Shown piece by piece: positions 23,547-32,359 of a DNA stretch of 64,000 nt (position 1 is its first letter; each line of letters begins with the position of its first letter). The translations under genes and the position numbers were made by a program. This stretch comes from an uncultured Bacilli bacterium (GTDB taxonomy: Bacteria > Bacillota_I > Bacilli_A > RF39 > UBA660). The notes beneath the pieces were generated by a model. It worked only from the letters and a program-made list of their open reading frames with translations, was not told the DNA's origin and did not search any database. Location of the stretch: assembly GCA_949425635.1 (NCBI GenBank), contig CASPWD010000006.1, forward strand, positions 62,001-126,000, in the 5' to 3' direction.

Positions 23547-25515
23547 TTTTATTAATCCTCCTTAATTTTATATATACTTTTTTATATAGATTATAATTAT
23601 AATGAAATAAATATATTTGATTTTTTTTATATAAAGGATAATTTGTTTTAGAAACATATTTTATATATTTAGCAATATAAAATTTTATTTGATCTAATAT
23701 TGCTTCATCATATTTATTATTAATAATCATCATATTAGCAACACCTATCATATTAAATAATGAATAAATAATATATTTGTTAAATAAACTAGGATATTGA
23801 TTTTTTATTATATCGTAAGAATCTAGGCAAGATCTTATTCGGTCATCACCTTCATAATAAGAACTTCTACTATTATCTCTATAATTACAAATATATAGCT
23901 GCTTATCAATATAAGATACTTTATTAACTCTTAAAAAAGCATTAATAGAAAAAGAAATATCTTCAAAATAATTGTATTCATCAAACAGTAAATCCTCAAT
24001 AATATGTCTTTTAAACAACTTACGAGTAACTCCTACTCCAATAGTTTCTGGCAATTTCAAAAGTTCATCAAAAGCACTTATTTTATCCCAAACAATAATA
24101 CTTTCTTTATGAGATTTAAAAACACTGGAACAGGATATATCACTACTAGTTACGATTATTGTATTGTATAAAATATCTAAACAATCTTCTGTTATTGTAT
24201 CATCACTATCAACAAAAGTTAAATAATCGCCTGTAGAATTTTTTATTCCTACATTTCTCGAATATCCTGTACCATGATTCTTTTGATTTATTATTTTTAT
24301 TCTTTTATCCTTAAAGGATTTCAATATTTTTGATGTATTATCCGTTGATCCATCATTTATTATAATTAATTCTAAATTCTTATAAGTTTGATTTAAAATA
24401 CTACTAATACACTTTTCGATAGTATCTTCAGAATTATATGCAGGAACAATAATACTTATTTTTTCTTTAACACTACCATATAATTTCCCAATATCATTAA
24501 TAAAATTGTCATTTATCGATTTATGTTTTCTCCTATATCTCATATTTTCATATATCTTTTGAGCCCAAAATTTAGCATTTAGTTCTAAAGGAATACTTAT
24601 TAACATACTATTCTTCTCAAAATTATAACTAACAGGTTCAGAAACAAAACACATTAGCGAAGAACAGAGAGCTTCATAAATACACATTCCATATCCTTCG
24701 AATACAGAAGGAAAAACAAAAGCATCAAATAATTGATAATATTCTTCTATTTGATTAGTATAATTTATTATTATAACATTTTCTTGTAAACCATAATCAG
24801 CGATTAAATCCACTATATTATTTTTTAGTTTACCATCGCCTATCATAAATAATAGAGAATCTGGCACCAACTTATTAAATTCTTTAAAAATATTAATTAA
24901 AAAATAATGATTTTTTTGTTCAACAAATCGACCAATATGGCCTATTACAAATGTTTTATCACTGATATTATATTTTTTTCTGATTTCTATTCTTTTTGTT
25001 TTATTATATAAAAATCTTTTACCATTAAAATCATTTCTTATTATTTGATAATTTACTTTTTTACCAAAACAAAAATATCCAGCTCTATCAGAACAAGCAA
25101 CATATATAAAACGTTTTCTATTAAATAAAAATTTAAAAATATTATTTATTACTTTTCTAATATAAAAACGATCTTTTTGAAAATTCGAATTATGAGCATG
25201 TACAATAACTCTCTTATGTTTATCTATCAAACATGCATATAATAAATCAATAGAATTATGAAGATTAATATGAACTATATCCGAATCCTTCGTATAACTT
25301 CTTATATTAAAAATGGTTACTAAAAATCGATAAATTGGATTAGTTATTTTTCTTTTACTCATTCGAAAGCATTCACAATTTTTTTGACTATTATAAATAG
25401 TTGTTAAAAGTGACACATCATATTTGTTTTTATCTATATTATCTTTAATATTAGTAATTACCTGTTCTATTCCGCCATTTCCAAAATAATCACAAAATAT
25501 AACAACTTTTTTCAT
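23539..25515 (-). CDS. Bifunctional glycosyltransferase: GT4 domain fused to GT2 domain
   Basis: The protein is 658 residues. Residues about 1-345 form a GT-B family 4 transferase: NGGIEQVI near the N-terminus, HAHNSN, GHIGRFVEQKN, and the E-x7-E motif in FEGYGMCIYEAL. Residues about 350-658 form a GT-A family 2 transferase: ISIIVPAYNSEDTI, IIINDGSTDNT and FVDSDD. Each half has its own complete set of motifs, so one chain probably adds two successive sugars. The start overlaps the upstream GT4 gene (ATGA). A sequencing-induced fusion is unlikely, because the joint is seamless and in frame with no stop or start nearby. Confidence 0.87.
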   Translation of the reverse strand: MKKVVIFCDYFGNGGIEQVITNIKDNIDKNKYDVSLLTTIYNSQKNCECFRMSKRKITNPIYRFLVTIFNIRSYTKDSDIVHINLHNSIDLLYACLIDKHKRVIVHAHNSNFQKDRFYIRKVINNIFKFLFNRKRFIYVACSDRAGYFCFGKKVNYQIIRNDFNGKRFLYNKTKRIEIRKKYNISDKTFVIGHIGRFVEQKNHYFLINIFKEFNKLVPDSLLFMIGDGKLKNNIVDLIADYGLQENVIIINYTNQIEEYYQLFDAFVFPSVFEGYGMCIYEALCSSLMCFVSEPVSYNFEKNSMLISIPLELNAKFWAQKIYENMRYRRKHKSINDNFINDIGKLYGSVKEKISIIVPAYNSEDTIEKCISSILNQTYKNLELIIINDGSTDNTSKILKSFKDKRIKIINQKNHGTGYSRNVGIKNSTGDYLTFVDSDDTITEDCLDILYNTIIVTSSDISCSSVFKSHKESIIVWDKISAFDELLKLPETIGVGVTRKLFKRHIIEDLLFDEYNYFEDISFSINAFLRVNKVSYIDKQLYICNYRDNSRSSYYEGDDRIRSCLDSYDIIKNQYPSLFNKYIIYSLFNMIGVANMMIINNKYDEAILDQIKFYIAKYIKYVSKTNYPLYKKNQIYLFHYNYNLYKKVYIKLRRINKSD

Positions 25516-26615
25516 AACAACTCCATATAAATATTAACTACTTCATTTAAAATAGACTCATCAGAATATTTCAATATATCTATTCCTGTATCATATTTTT
25601 TTACCAACTTTTTATAATTATTTTTAACATACTTTATTTTCTTATACATTTCCTCTTCACTATCAACTATAAATCCATTTAAATTTTCTTTGACTAAATC
25701 AACATTTCCTCTACATCTACTTACAATAAGTATTTTATGCATATAAATTGCTTCCATAACATTTAAAGGCAAGCCTTCTTGTCTTGTACAAGATATTACT
25801 ACATTAGAGATTTTTAAATATGGAGCTATATCATTTGTAAAATTTATTAATATAATAGCTGAACTTAATCCTTTATTATCTATTAAACGCCTTAGCCTTC
25901 CTTTTAGAGTATCATCACCTATTAACAGCACTTTAATATTAGTATCTAATATATCCGTATTTTCTAAATAACGAACAAGATTTTCCTGCCTTTTTCTAGA
26001 AGAATATTCTGCAATATAAGTAACAATAAAGTCATTTTTATTTATATTTAGATTTCTACGTATTATGTCTATTTCTTTTTTAGTTACTTTTCTATCTAAT
26101 CTTTGTTTATTGAATCCAACACCATTAATAAATCTTACATCAATATTTTTAAAATGTTTTTTTGCAAAGATATAATCTTCATTATTCATAACTATTAAAA
26201 CATCTACTATTCTCATCAAAAGTTTTTCTATAGGATAGAATATCAGCCAATAATATATTGGTGCTCCTTTATAAAAATGAAATCCATGACATGTATAAAT
26301 CAACTTAGCCTTGCTACGAGATAAAAAACAAGCAAGTCTTGTTACCACAGATCCTACTGGTGTATGAGTATGGATTAAATCATAATTATTTTTCTTTAAT
26401 ATTCTTTTTAATTTAAATATCGCTTTAATATTCTTTAAACTATATGGTATTCGTTTCATATCGAGATTATATTTATTGTCACAATAATCTATTTTAGTAT
26501 TTGTATTAGTAGCTACATCAACAATACAATTATTATTCTTAAACCATTTCAAATAATGAAGATGACATAAGAGAATATGCCTATCAGTATTTGCAGTAAA
26601 CAAAACTCTTTTCAT
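25512..26615 (-). CDS. Family 4 glycosyltransferase
   Basis: The protein is 367 residues with two Rossmann-like halves. Marks of the EpsD/CapM-like GT4 branch: 'HTHTPVGSVVTRLA', 'CHGFHFYKGAP' with 'YPIEKLLMR', and the C-terminal 'CTRQEGLPLNVMEAIY' (E-x7-E). Such enzymes add a sugar to an undecaprenyl-linked precursor. It is the second gene of the cluster. The Shine-Dalgarno GGAGGGA is strong. It overlaps the next gene by four bases. Confidence 0.9.
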   Translation of the reverse strand: MKRVLFTANTDRHILLCHLHYLKWFKNNNCIVDVATNTNTKIDYCDNKYNLDMKRIPYSLKNIKAIFKLKRILKKNNYDLIHTHTPVGSVVTRLACFLSRSKAKLIYTCHGFHFYKGAPIYYWLIFYPIEKLLMRIVDVLIVMNNEDYIFAKKHFKNIDVRFINGVGFNKQRLDRKVTKKEIDIIRRNLNINKNDFIVTYIAEYSSRKRQENLVRYLENTDILDTNIKVLLIGDDTLKGRLRRLIDNKGLSSAIILINFTNDIAPYLKISNVVISCTRQEGLPLNVMEAIYMHKILIVSRCRGNVDLVKENLNGFIVDSEEEMYKKIKYVKNNYKKLVKKYDTGIDILKYSDESILNEVVNIYMELL

Positions 26616-26668
26616 TATGTCCCTCCAATTTTATATAAATTTGTCTTTTATTATACCATTAAGTAAAT

Positions 26669-27988
26669 TTAATTACTATTAGAAGAAGCTATTTTAAAAA
26701 CTTCATCACCATAACATGAAACGAAACCACATAATAAAAAATAAAACGGAGCTACTCTTGTCATACTAATATTAAAAAAAGCTTGAATCGAATAACCAAC
26801 AAAAGCAACAAAAATAGAAAGAAACGTAATATCACAACTTTTATTCTTTTTTATATAGATTAATCCCTTGATAAATATAAAAAACAAAAAAGATAAATAG
26901 GTAACTAACATAAATATTCCTTCTGTTACTAATATTTGTAAATACTCATTATGTGCTTTATATACCTGATCACCACTAACAACATCAACAATTATATTGC
27001 CATGTCCTATATAATAAAAATTATCTATTCCAACACCTGTATCCCAATAGTCATATTTATTAAAATAATATAAAGCTTCTTTCCAGATATGTATCCTGCC
27101 AGTTCCAAAAGACTCATCAATCCCAGAAGTTACGGTTGAAATAGCTTGTGTTCCCATTTCTTTTATATCACTAGATAAATTAACATCTGTTACAAAAGAA
27201 ACAATAAAATACAATGACAGAAAAGATATTAACAAAATAACATATTTAGGTACAATGTTTTTTAATATTATGTTTTTTCTTTTTAAGAAAAATATTATTA
27301 GAGAGAATATCAACATACATATTAATCCAACAATAGCACTCATAGCTCCTGATAATAGCAAACCACTCAAAAATATTATAAAAAATATTAATGACTTATA
27401 ATCTATATTTTTCTTATCGCTAAATAAAAATCTTGTTAGCCATATACCAGTTAACATAACCATAAAACTTCCATAAAAATTAGAATTTGATAAAAAGCCT
27501 GATGGATACCCCCATATATCTGCAATCGGAATGTTTAATAAATAAGGTAACCTAGGAATCTGTAAATAACTATAAAAGACATTAATAATTCCTATAAAAG
27601 TTATAAGATTAACAATATAATCTTTATACTTTTTTTCTTTTATTGTTGTCGCTACCAAAAAGATAACATAATATGTAATTAAGACGAGCAAACCTTCTCT
27701 TCCATTTTTAAATCCTAATAAAGCTACTCTTTTTACAAAGGCAAACTGCCACGACATAATTCCAAAAAGTATCATCATTATTATAAAAATATCATGTGTC
27801 TTTATTGTTTTATCAAAAACTTTATATAAAATATATATAATTATTCCAAGACTTCCTATGATTACTAATCCAGTTGAAACAACATCACTATTTATAATAT
27901 TATAGCAATACAAAATATTTACTACTTGTATATATAAAATTAATATCGTAAAGTATAACATCGTTAATTTATTGTATATTTTTTTCAT
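26669..27988 (-). CDS. O-antigen polymerase/ligase-like membrane protein
   Basis: The protein is 439 residues with about ten to twelve membrane helices. A large outside loop contains 'GVGIDNFYYIGHGN' and then 'VYKAHNEYLQILVTEG', the conserved Wzy_C (PF04932) histidine/glutamate segment. It is probably the polymerase or ligase that joins repeat units outside the membrane. It is the first gene of the polysaccharide cluster. The ribosome site before ATG 27988 is weak, so translation may be low. An extended -10 promoter lies at 28051-28056. Confidence 0.85.
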   Translation of the reverse strand: MKKIYNKLTMLYFTILILYIQVVNILYCYNIINSDVVSTGLVIIGSLGIIIYILYKVFDKTIKTHDIFIIMMILFGIMSWQFAFVKRVALLGFKNGREGLLVLITYYVIFLVATTIKEKKYKDYIVNLITFIGIINVFYSYLQIPRLPYLLNIPIADIWGYPSGFLSNSNFYGSFMVMLTGIWLTRFLFSDKKNIDYKSLIFFIIFLSGLLLSGAMSAIVGLICMLIFSLIIFFLKRKNIILKNIVPKYVILLISFLSLYFIVSFVTDVNLSSDIKEMGTQAISTVTSGIDESFGTGRIHIWKEALYYFNKYDYWDTGVGIDNFYYIGHGNIIVDVVSGDQVYKAHNEYLQILVTEGIFMLVTYLSFLFFIFIKGLIYIKKNKSCDITFLSIFVAFVGYSIQAFFNISMTRVAPFYFLLCGFVSCYGDEVFKIASSNSN

Positions 27989-28050
27989 TTCATTAAATAA
28001 ATTTAAAACTAAATCCCTTTCATTATATTATCAAATGTTTTTATAACGTT

Positions 28051-28056
28051 ATTATA
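28051..28056 (-). promoter_or_regulatory. Promoter of the polysaccharide cluster
   Basis: On the minus strand TGTTATAAT, an extended -10, about 63 bases before the first gene of the cluster. Confidence 0.55.
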
Positions 28057-28200
28057 ACATAAATGTCTATATTTATGATTACGAAGTTATTTTATTAAAA
28101 AATAAAATTATACTTTTAATCGGTATCATACATTACTAGACCCAATCCCCTATATTTATAATTTTCCTAAAAGATAAAATCTATAACATATAAAAGACAT

Positions 28201-28229
28201 TTTACAAAATACATATTTTATAGTAAAAT
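28201..28229 (+). promoter_or_regulatory. Promoter of the TroA/ZnuA-like gene
   Basis: TTTACA (28201-28206), 17 bases, TAAAAT (28224-28229), 35 bases ahead of the start codon. Confidence 0.7.
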
Positions 28230-28263
28230 TAAGAATAGAAATGATTATCCAAAGGAGATTTTT

Positions 28264-29136
28264 ATGAAAAGAAAATTTATTATTTTATCAATTTTATGTA
28301 CTATCGTATTAACACTAACAACGGGATGTATTGAAGGGGATAACCTAGAAGGATCTAGTATTACAACTACCGTCTATCCTATTGAATATTTAGTATCAAG
28401 ACTATACGGTGACAAAAGCACTATTACTAGTATCTATCCAAATGAAACGAATATTTCTGAATACGAATTAACAGATAAACAAATAAACGATTATTCTAAA
28501 TCAACAACTTTATTTGTCTACAATGGTCTTACTAACGAAAAAGAAATTGCTAAATCTTTAATTAACAAAAATAAGAAAATTCAAATCATTGATGTATCTT
28601 ATGGTTTAAAATATAAATATGGCATTGAAGAACTTTGGTTAAATCCAAACAATTTCTTAATGATAGCAAATACTGTAAAAGGAGACCTTCAATCTTTAAG
28701 CTCGTCTAAATACGCTGCCGAAGAAATAGAAAAAAATTATGGTAAATTAGAAGAAGACTTAACTACTCTAGATGCTGAATTAAGAAACATTGCTAAAACA
28801 GCAGCTAAAAATAATAATGAAACAATTGTTATCGCATATGACTCTCTTAGTTTCTTAGAAAGCTATGGATTCAAAGTCGTTAATATTACTAGTGAAAATA
28901 ATATTACAAATTCTATAAAAAATAAATTTAAGAATAAAGAATATAAAAGTATTTTTGTTGCTGATAAAACTAAAGTATCAGATAGTGTTAAAGATTTAGT
29001 TGATAATTATGACGCTGAATTAATTGAAATAAATATGATGTCTACTCTAACTGATGCCGAAAGAGCTAACAACGATAACTATTTAACAATAATGAGTGAC
29101 TTCGTATCAAAAATATCAAATGTTGTCTTATCATAG
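28264..29136 (+). CDS. ZnuA/TroA-like lipoprotein lacking metal-binding histidines
   Basis: The protein is 290 residues. It has a lipoprotein signal with lipobox LTTGC (C22), then a metal-type (cluster A-I) substrate-binding fold: 'ITTTVYPIEYLVSRLYGD', a weak 'YPNETNISEYELT' at the place of the usual PHxxEP ligand motif, a long charged helix, and 'IEINMMSTLTDAERANNDNYLTIM' at the C-terminal ligand region. The whole protein contains no histidine, although zinc and manganese binders of this family use three. 'DPHVWLDP' has become EELWLNPN, and the second conserved histidine is Y in AYDSLSFLESYGF. No permease or ATPase genes are adjacent. It may have lost metal binding or bind something else. 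Confidence 0.8.
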   Translation: MKRKFIILSILCTIVLTLTTGCIEGDNLEGSSITTTVYPIEYLVSRLYGDKSTITSIYPNETNISEYELTDKQINDYSKSTTLFVYNGLTNEKEIAKSLINKNKKIQIIDVSYGLKYKYGIEELWLNPNNFLMIANTVKGDLQSLSSSKYAAEEIEKNYGKLEEDLTTLDAELRNIAKTAAKNNNETIVIAYDSLSFLESYGFKVVNITSENNITNSIKNKFKNKEYKSIFVADKTKVSDSVKDLVDNYDAELIEINMMSTLTDAERANNDNYLTIMSDFVSKISNVVLS

Positions 29137-29160
29137 GAACTGAAATGTTCCTTTTTTCTT
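29135..29160 (+). terminator. Terminator of the TroA/ZnuA-like gene
   Basis: AGGAAC (29135-29140) pairs with GTTCCT (29147-29152), followed by T6CTTT. It starts within the stop codon. Confidence 0.75.
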
Positions 29161-29172
29161 TGCCGTTATCAT

Positions 29173-29202
29173 AAAAAAGAAGACTTATCTTTTAAAGTCT
29201 TC
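29173..29202 (-). terminator. pflA terminator overlapping the coding end
   Basis: On the minus strand GAAGACTT...AAGTCTTC, followed by T6. The 5' arm lies within the last codons of pflA. Confidence 0.8.
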
Positions 29203-29901
29203 CATAAATATTTCATATAATTGATTACACTTTGTCTTATCCATTTCAGGCATTTCTAAATATGGATTATCTATTCCTAGAGTAACATATTTATCACTAC
29301 CTAATTTATGGTAAGGTAAGAAATCAACTCTTGTAACATTTTTTATATTTTCTTTAATAAACTTCGCTAAATTATGCATATATTCTTCATTATCATGTAC
29401 ACCAGGTACTATAACTTGTCTTATCCATACTTCAATATGAGTCTTGTTAAGTTCTCTTACAAACTCCATAAATTTTTCCATATAATCTCTATCCGTTATA
29501 TCAATATATCCGTCTCTAGTTATATGTTTAATATCTAATAAAACCATATCAATAGTACTTAGTAATTCTTGATAATCTCCTAAACCAATACCTGCTGTAT
29601 CAACAGCAATATGAATATTCTCTTTCTTTAGCAACTTACAAGTTTCAACCAAAAAGTTATATTGTAAAAGTGGTTCCCCACCAGAAAATGTTACACCACC
29701 ATTATTTTTAAAATATGGTTTACTACGTAATACTTTTTTTACAACATCTTCTGGTGAGTAATTCATCTCTCTAATCTTCCACATTTCTGGATTATGACAG
29801 AATTTGCATCTTAAATTACAACCATTTAAGAATACTATGGTACGAATACCTGGTCCATCAACTAGCCCAAAAGTTTCTATTGAATCTACAGAACCTAACA
29901 T
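29185..29901 (-). CDS. pflA: Pyruvate formate-lyase activating enzyme
   Basis: This radical-SAM enzyme installs the glycyl radical on PFL under anaerobic conditions, using a [4Fe-4S] cluster and S-adenosylmethionine. The protein is 238 residues, the usual length. The cluster motif CxxxCxxC is C28-C32-C35 (NGCNLRCKFCHNP), followed by the SAM motif GGVTFSGGEP and the family segment 'DLLDIKH'-like 'MVLLDIKHI'. It lies one base after pflB on the same strand, so it is certainly cotranscribed. The pair indicates anaerobic mixed-acid fermentation. Confidence 0.95.
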   Translation of the reverse strand: MLGSVDSIETFGLVDGPGIRTIVFLNGCNLRCKFCHNPEMWKIREMNYSPEDVVKKVLRSKPYFKNNGGVTFSGGEPLLQYNFLVETCKLLKKENIHIAVDTAGIGLGDYQELLSTIDMVLLDIKHITRDGYIDITDRDYMEKFMEFVRELNKTHIEVWIRQVIVPGVHDNEEYMHNLAKFIKENIKNVTRVDFLPYHKLGSDKYVTLGIDNPYLEMPEMDKTKCNQLYEIFMEDFKR

Positions 29902-29902
29902 A

Positions 29903-32137
29903 TTACATCTTTTCGTGGAATGTTCTAGAAATAACTTCTTCTTGTTGTTTTCTAGTTAATTTATTAAATCTAACAGCATATCCAGATACTCTTATTGTAA
30001 GTAATGGATATTTATCAGGATTATTCATTGCATCAATTAACATTTCTCTATTTAAAACATTAACATTTAAATGATGTGCTCCTTGAGCAAAGTATCCATC
30101 CATTAATTGAACTAAATTATTAGTTCTTTCTTCATCATTTGCTCCTAATGAATTAGGTACAATTGAGAATGTATTTGAAATACCATCACGGCAGCAATTT
30201 TCCCAATCTAATTTAGCAACAGAGTTAAGTGATGCGATAGCACCGTTCTCATCTCTACCATGCATTGGGTTTGCTCCAGGTGCAAATGGTACTCCTGCTT
30301 TTCTTCCATCTGGTGTAGCACCAGTATTTTGTCCATATACAACATTAGATGTAATAGTAAGTACTGATAATGTTGGATGAGCATTTCTATAACAAGGATG
30401 ACTTGCTAGTTCTTTATAAACATATTCAAGTAATTCTTTACCGATTTCATCAGCTCTATCATCATCATTACCAAACTTAGGATAATCTCCTTCAATTTCA
30501 AAATCTACAGCAATACCTTCTTCATCACGAACTGGTTTAACTTTAGCATATTTAATTGCAGATAATGAGTCAACTGCTACAGAGAATCCTGCAACACCAT
30601 AAGCCATTAATCTGTTTACATTCGTATCATGTAATGCCATTTGGCCAGCTTCATAAGCATATCTATCATGCATGTAATGAATGATATTCATTGCATCGCT
30701 ATAAATACGAGCAACTTCTTTAATCATTCTATAGTATGTTTCTTTTACACGATCATAATCTAATACTTCATCATTCATCTTTTCAAATCCTGGTATTACA
30801 AGTTGACGTTTCATTTCATCAACACCACCATTAATTGAATAAAGTAATGCTTTAGCTAAATTACAACGAGCTCCAAAGAATTGCATGTCTTTTCCAACTC
30901 TCATAGAAGATACACAACAAGCTATTGCATAATCGTCTCCCATAGAAGGACGCATTAAATCATCATTTTCATATTGAATAGAATCAGTTGCAATACTTAC
31001 TTTAGCACAATATTTCTTCCAAGGTTCAGGTAACTCTTGTGCCCATAAAATAGTCATATTTGGTTCTGGTGCACTCTCTAAGTTCTCTAATGTATGAACA
31101 ATACGGAATGATGTTTTATTAACCATTGTCTTTCCTTCATTAGTCATACCACCTAATGAACAAGTTACCCAAGTAGGATCTCCTGAGAATAGTTCATCAT
31201 AATCAGGTGTTCTTAAATGTCTAGCCGCTCTTAATTTAATAACAAATTGATCAATTATTTCTTGCGCTTCTTCTTCACTTAATACACCATTTGCTAAATC
31301 TCTTTCAAAATAAATATCGAAGAAAGCATCTACTCTACCTAAAGACATTGCTGCTCCATTGTTTTCTTTAATTGCAGCTAAATATCCAAAATAAGTCCAT
31401 TGTACTGCTTCCTTAGCATTCTTTGCAGGTGCAGAAATATCAAATCCATAAGTAGCAGCCATTTCTTTAATTTCTTTTAAAGCTCTATATTGCATTGAGA
31501 TTTCTTCACGTAAACGGATTGTATCTTGATCCATTACGTCAATTTTCATATTATCCCAATCATTAAATTTTTGTTCCATTAAATAGTCGATACCATATAA
31601 TGCAATTCTTCTATAATCACCAATAATACGTCCACGACCATAAGCATCAGGTAAACCAGTTAATAATTTAACGTGTCTAGCTGTTCTAATTTCTTTAGTA
31701 TAAGCATCAAATACACCATCATTATGTGTTTTTACTAAATTAGTTTTACAGAACTTATCTAATTCAGGATTCATTTTATATCCATAAGCATCTAGTTCTT
31801 GGTAAACCATTTTTAATCCACCCTTAGGAACGATGCTTCTCTTACATAGCATATCAGTTTGTAAACCAACGATTACATCATCATCTTCAGAAATATAACC
31901 AGGTTTAAATGCATTAATTCCTGCTGGAGTATCAACATCTATATCGATGACATGTTTTTTTACTTCTTCCTTACATACATCTTCATAAACTTTTAATACT
32001 CTTTTTGTCTTATCTGTAGGACCAGCTAAAAACTCTTCTCCTCCAGTATAAGCAACATAGTTATTTTTAATAAAATCACTAACATTTACTTCGTTAGTCC
32101 AAGCTCCATTTTTAAAGCCTTTCCATTCTTCTCTCAT
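29903..32137 (-). CDS. pflB: Formate C-acetyltransferase (pyruvate formate-lyase)
   Basis: PFL converts pyruvate and CoA to acetyl-CoA and formate. The protein is 744 residues. The catalytic thiol pair is C407-C408 (AIACCVSS), and the glycyl-radical residue is G719 in RVSGYAV, 26 residues from the C-terminus. The [17 protein letters not shown] stretch is family-typical. It is followed directly by pflA. The Shine-Dalgarno GGGAGGAAAA is strong. A promoter with TTAATT-17-TAAAAT at 32165-32193 precedes it; a palindrome-like segment there might bind a redox regulator such as Rex, but the match is poor. Confidence 0.97.
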   Translation of the reverse strand: MREEWKGFKNGAWTNEVNVSDFIKNNYVAYTGGEEFLAGPTDKTKRVLKVYEDVCKEEVKKHVIDIDVDTPAGINAFKPGYISEDDDVIVGLQTDMLCKRSIVPKGGLKMVYQELDAYGYKMNPELDKFCKTNLVKTHNDGVFDAYTKEIRTARHVKLLTGLPDAYGRGRIIGDYRRIALYGIDYLMEQKFNDWDNMKIDVMDQDTIRLREEISMQYRALKEIKEMAATYGFDISAPAKNAKEAVQWTYFGYLAAIKENNGAAMSLGRVDAFFDIYFERDLANGVLSEEEAQEIIDQFVIKLRAARHLRTPDYDELFSGDPTWVTCSLGGMTNEGKTMVNKTSFRIVHTLENLESAPEPNMTILWAQELPEPWKKYCAKVSIATDSIQYENDDLMRPSMGDDYAIACCVSSMRVGKDMQFFGARCNLAKALLYSINGGVDEMKRQLVIPGFEKMNDEVLDYDRVKETYYRMIKEVARIYSDAMNIIHYMHDRYAYEAGQMALHDTNVNRLMAYGVAGFSVAVDSLSAIKYAKVKPVRDEEGIAVDFEIEGDYPKFGNDDDRADEIGKELLEYVYKELASHPCYRNAHPTLSVLTITSNVVYGQNTGATPDGRKAGVPFAPGANPMHGRDENGAIASLNSVAKLDWENCCRDGISNTFSIVPNSLGANDEERTNNLVQLMDGYFAQGAHHLNVNVLNREMLIDAMNNPDKYPLLTIRVSGYAVRFNKLTRKQQEEVISRTFHEKM

Positions 32138-32164
32138 ACTTCCATTTTCCTCCCAACATAAATG

Positions 32165-32193
32165 ATTTTAGCATATTATATGCTTTAAATTAA
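32165..32193 (-). promoter_or_regulatory. pflB-pflA promoter
   Basis: On the minus strand TTAATT (32188-32193), 17 bases, TAAAAT (32165-32170) with a TG extension. GCATATAATATGC lies in the spacer. Confidence 0.55.
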
Positions 32194-32330
32194 CATATAA
32201 ATTGCCTTTTTTACACATCTTAACATTATAAATTAATTTAATAATAAAAACACATATATTTTTGTTATTTTTTATATGTTTTATCATCACTACACGTTAT
32301 CATTATTCCCTATAATACACTTTTTGATAC

Positions 32331-32359
32331 GAAAAAGGAACATTACAAATAAATGTCCC
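32331..32359 (-). terminator. Terminator of the 32359-35853 gene
   Basis: On the minus strand GGGACATT...AATGTTCC (one wobble), followed by T5. The first arm begins at the stop codon. Confidence 0.75.

Noticed and set aside
32165-32200. Rex or Fnr redox site in the pflB promoter
   Set aside because: The nearest candidate has only partial symmetry and does not meet the consensus of either regulator.
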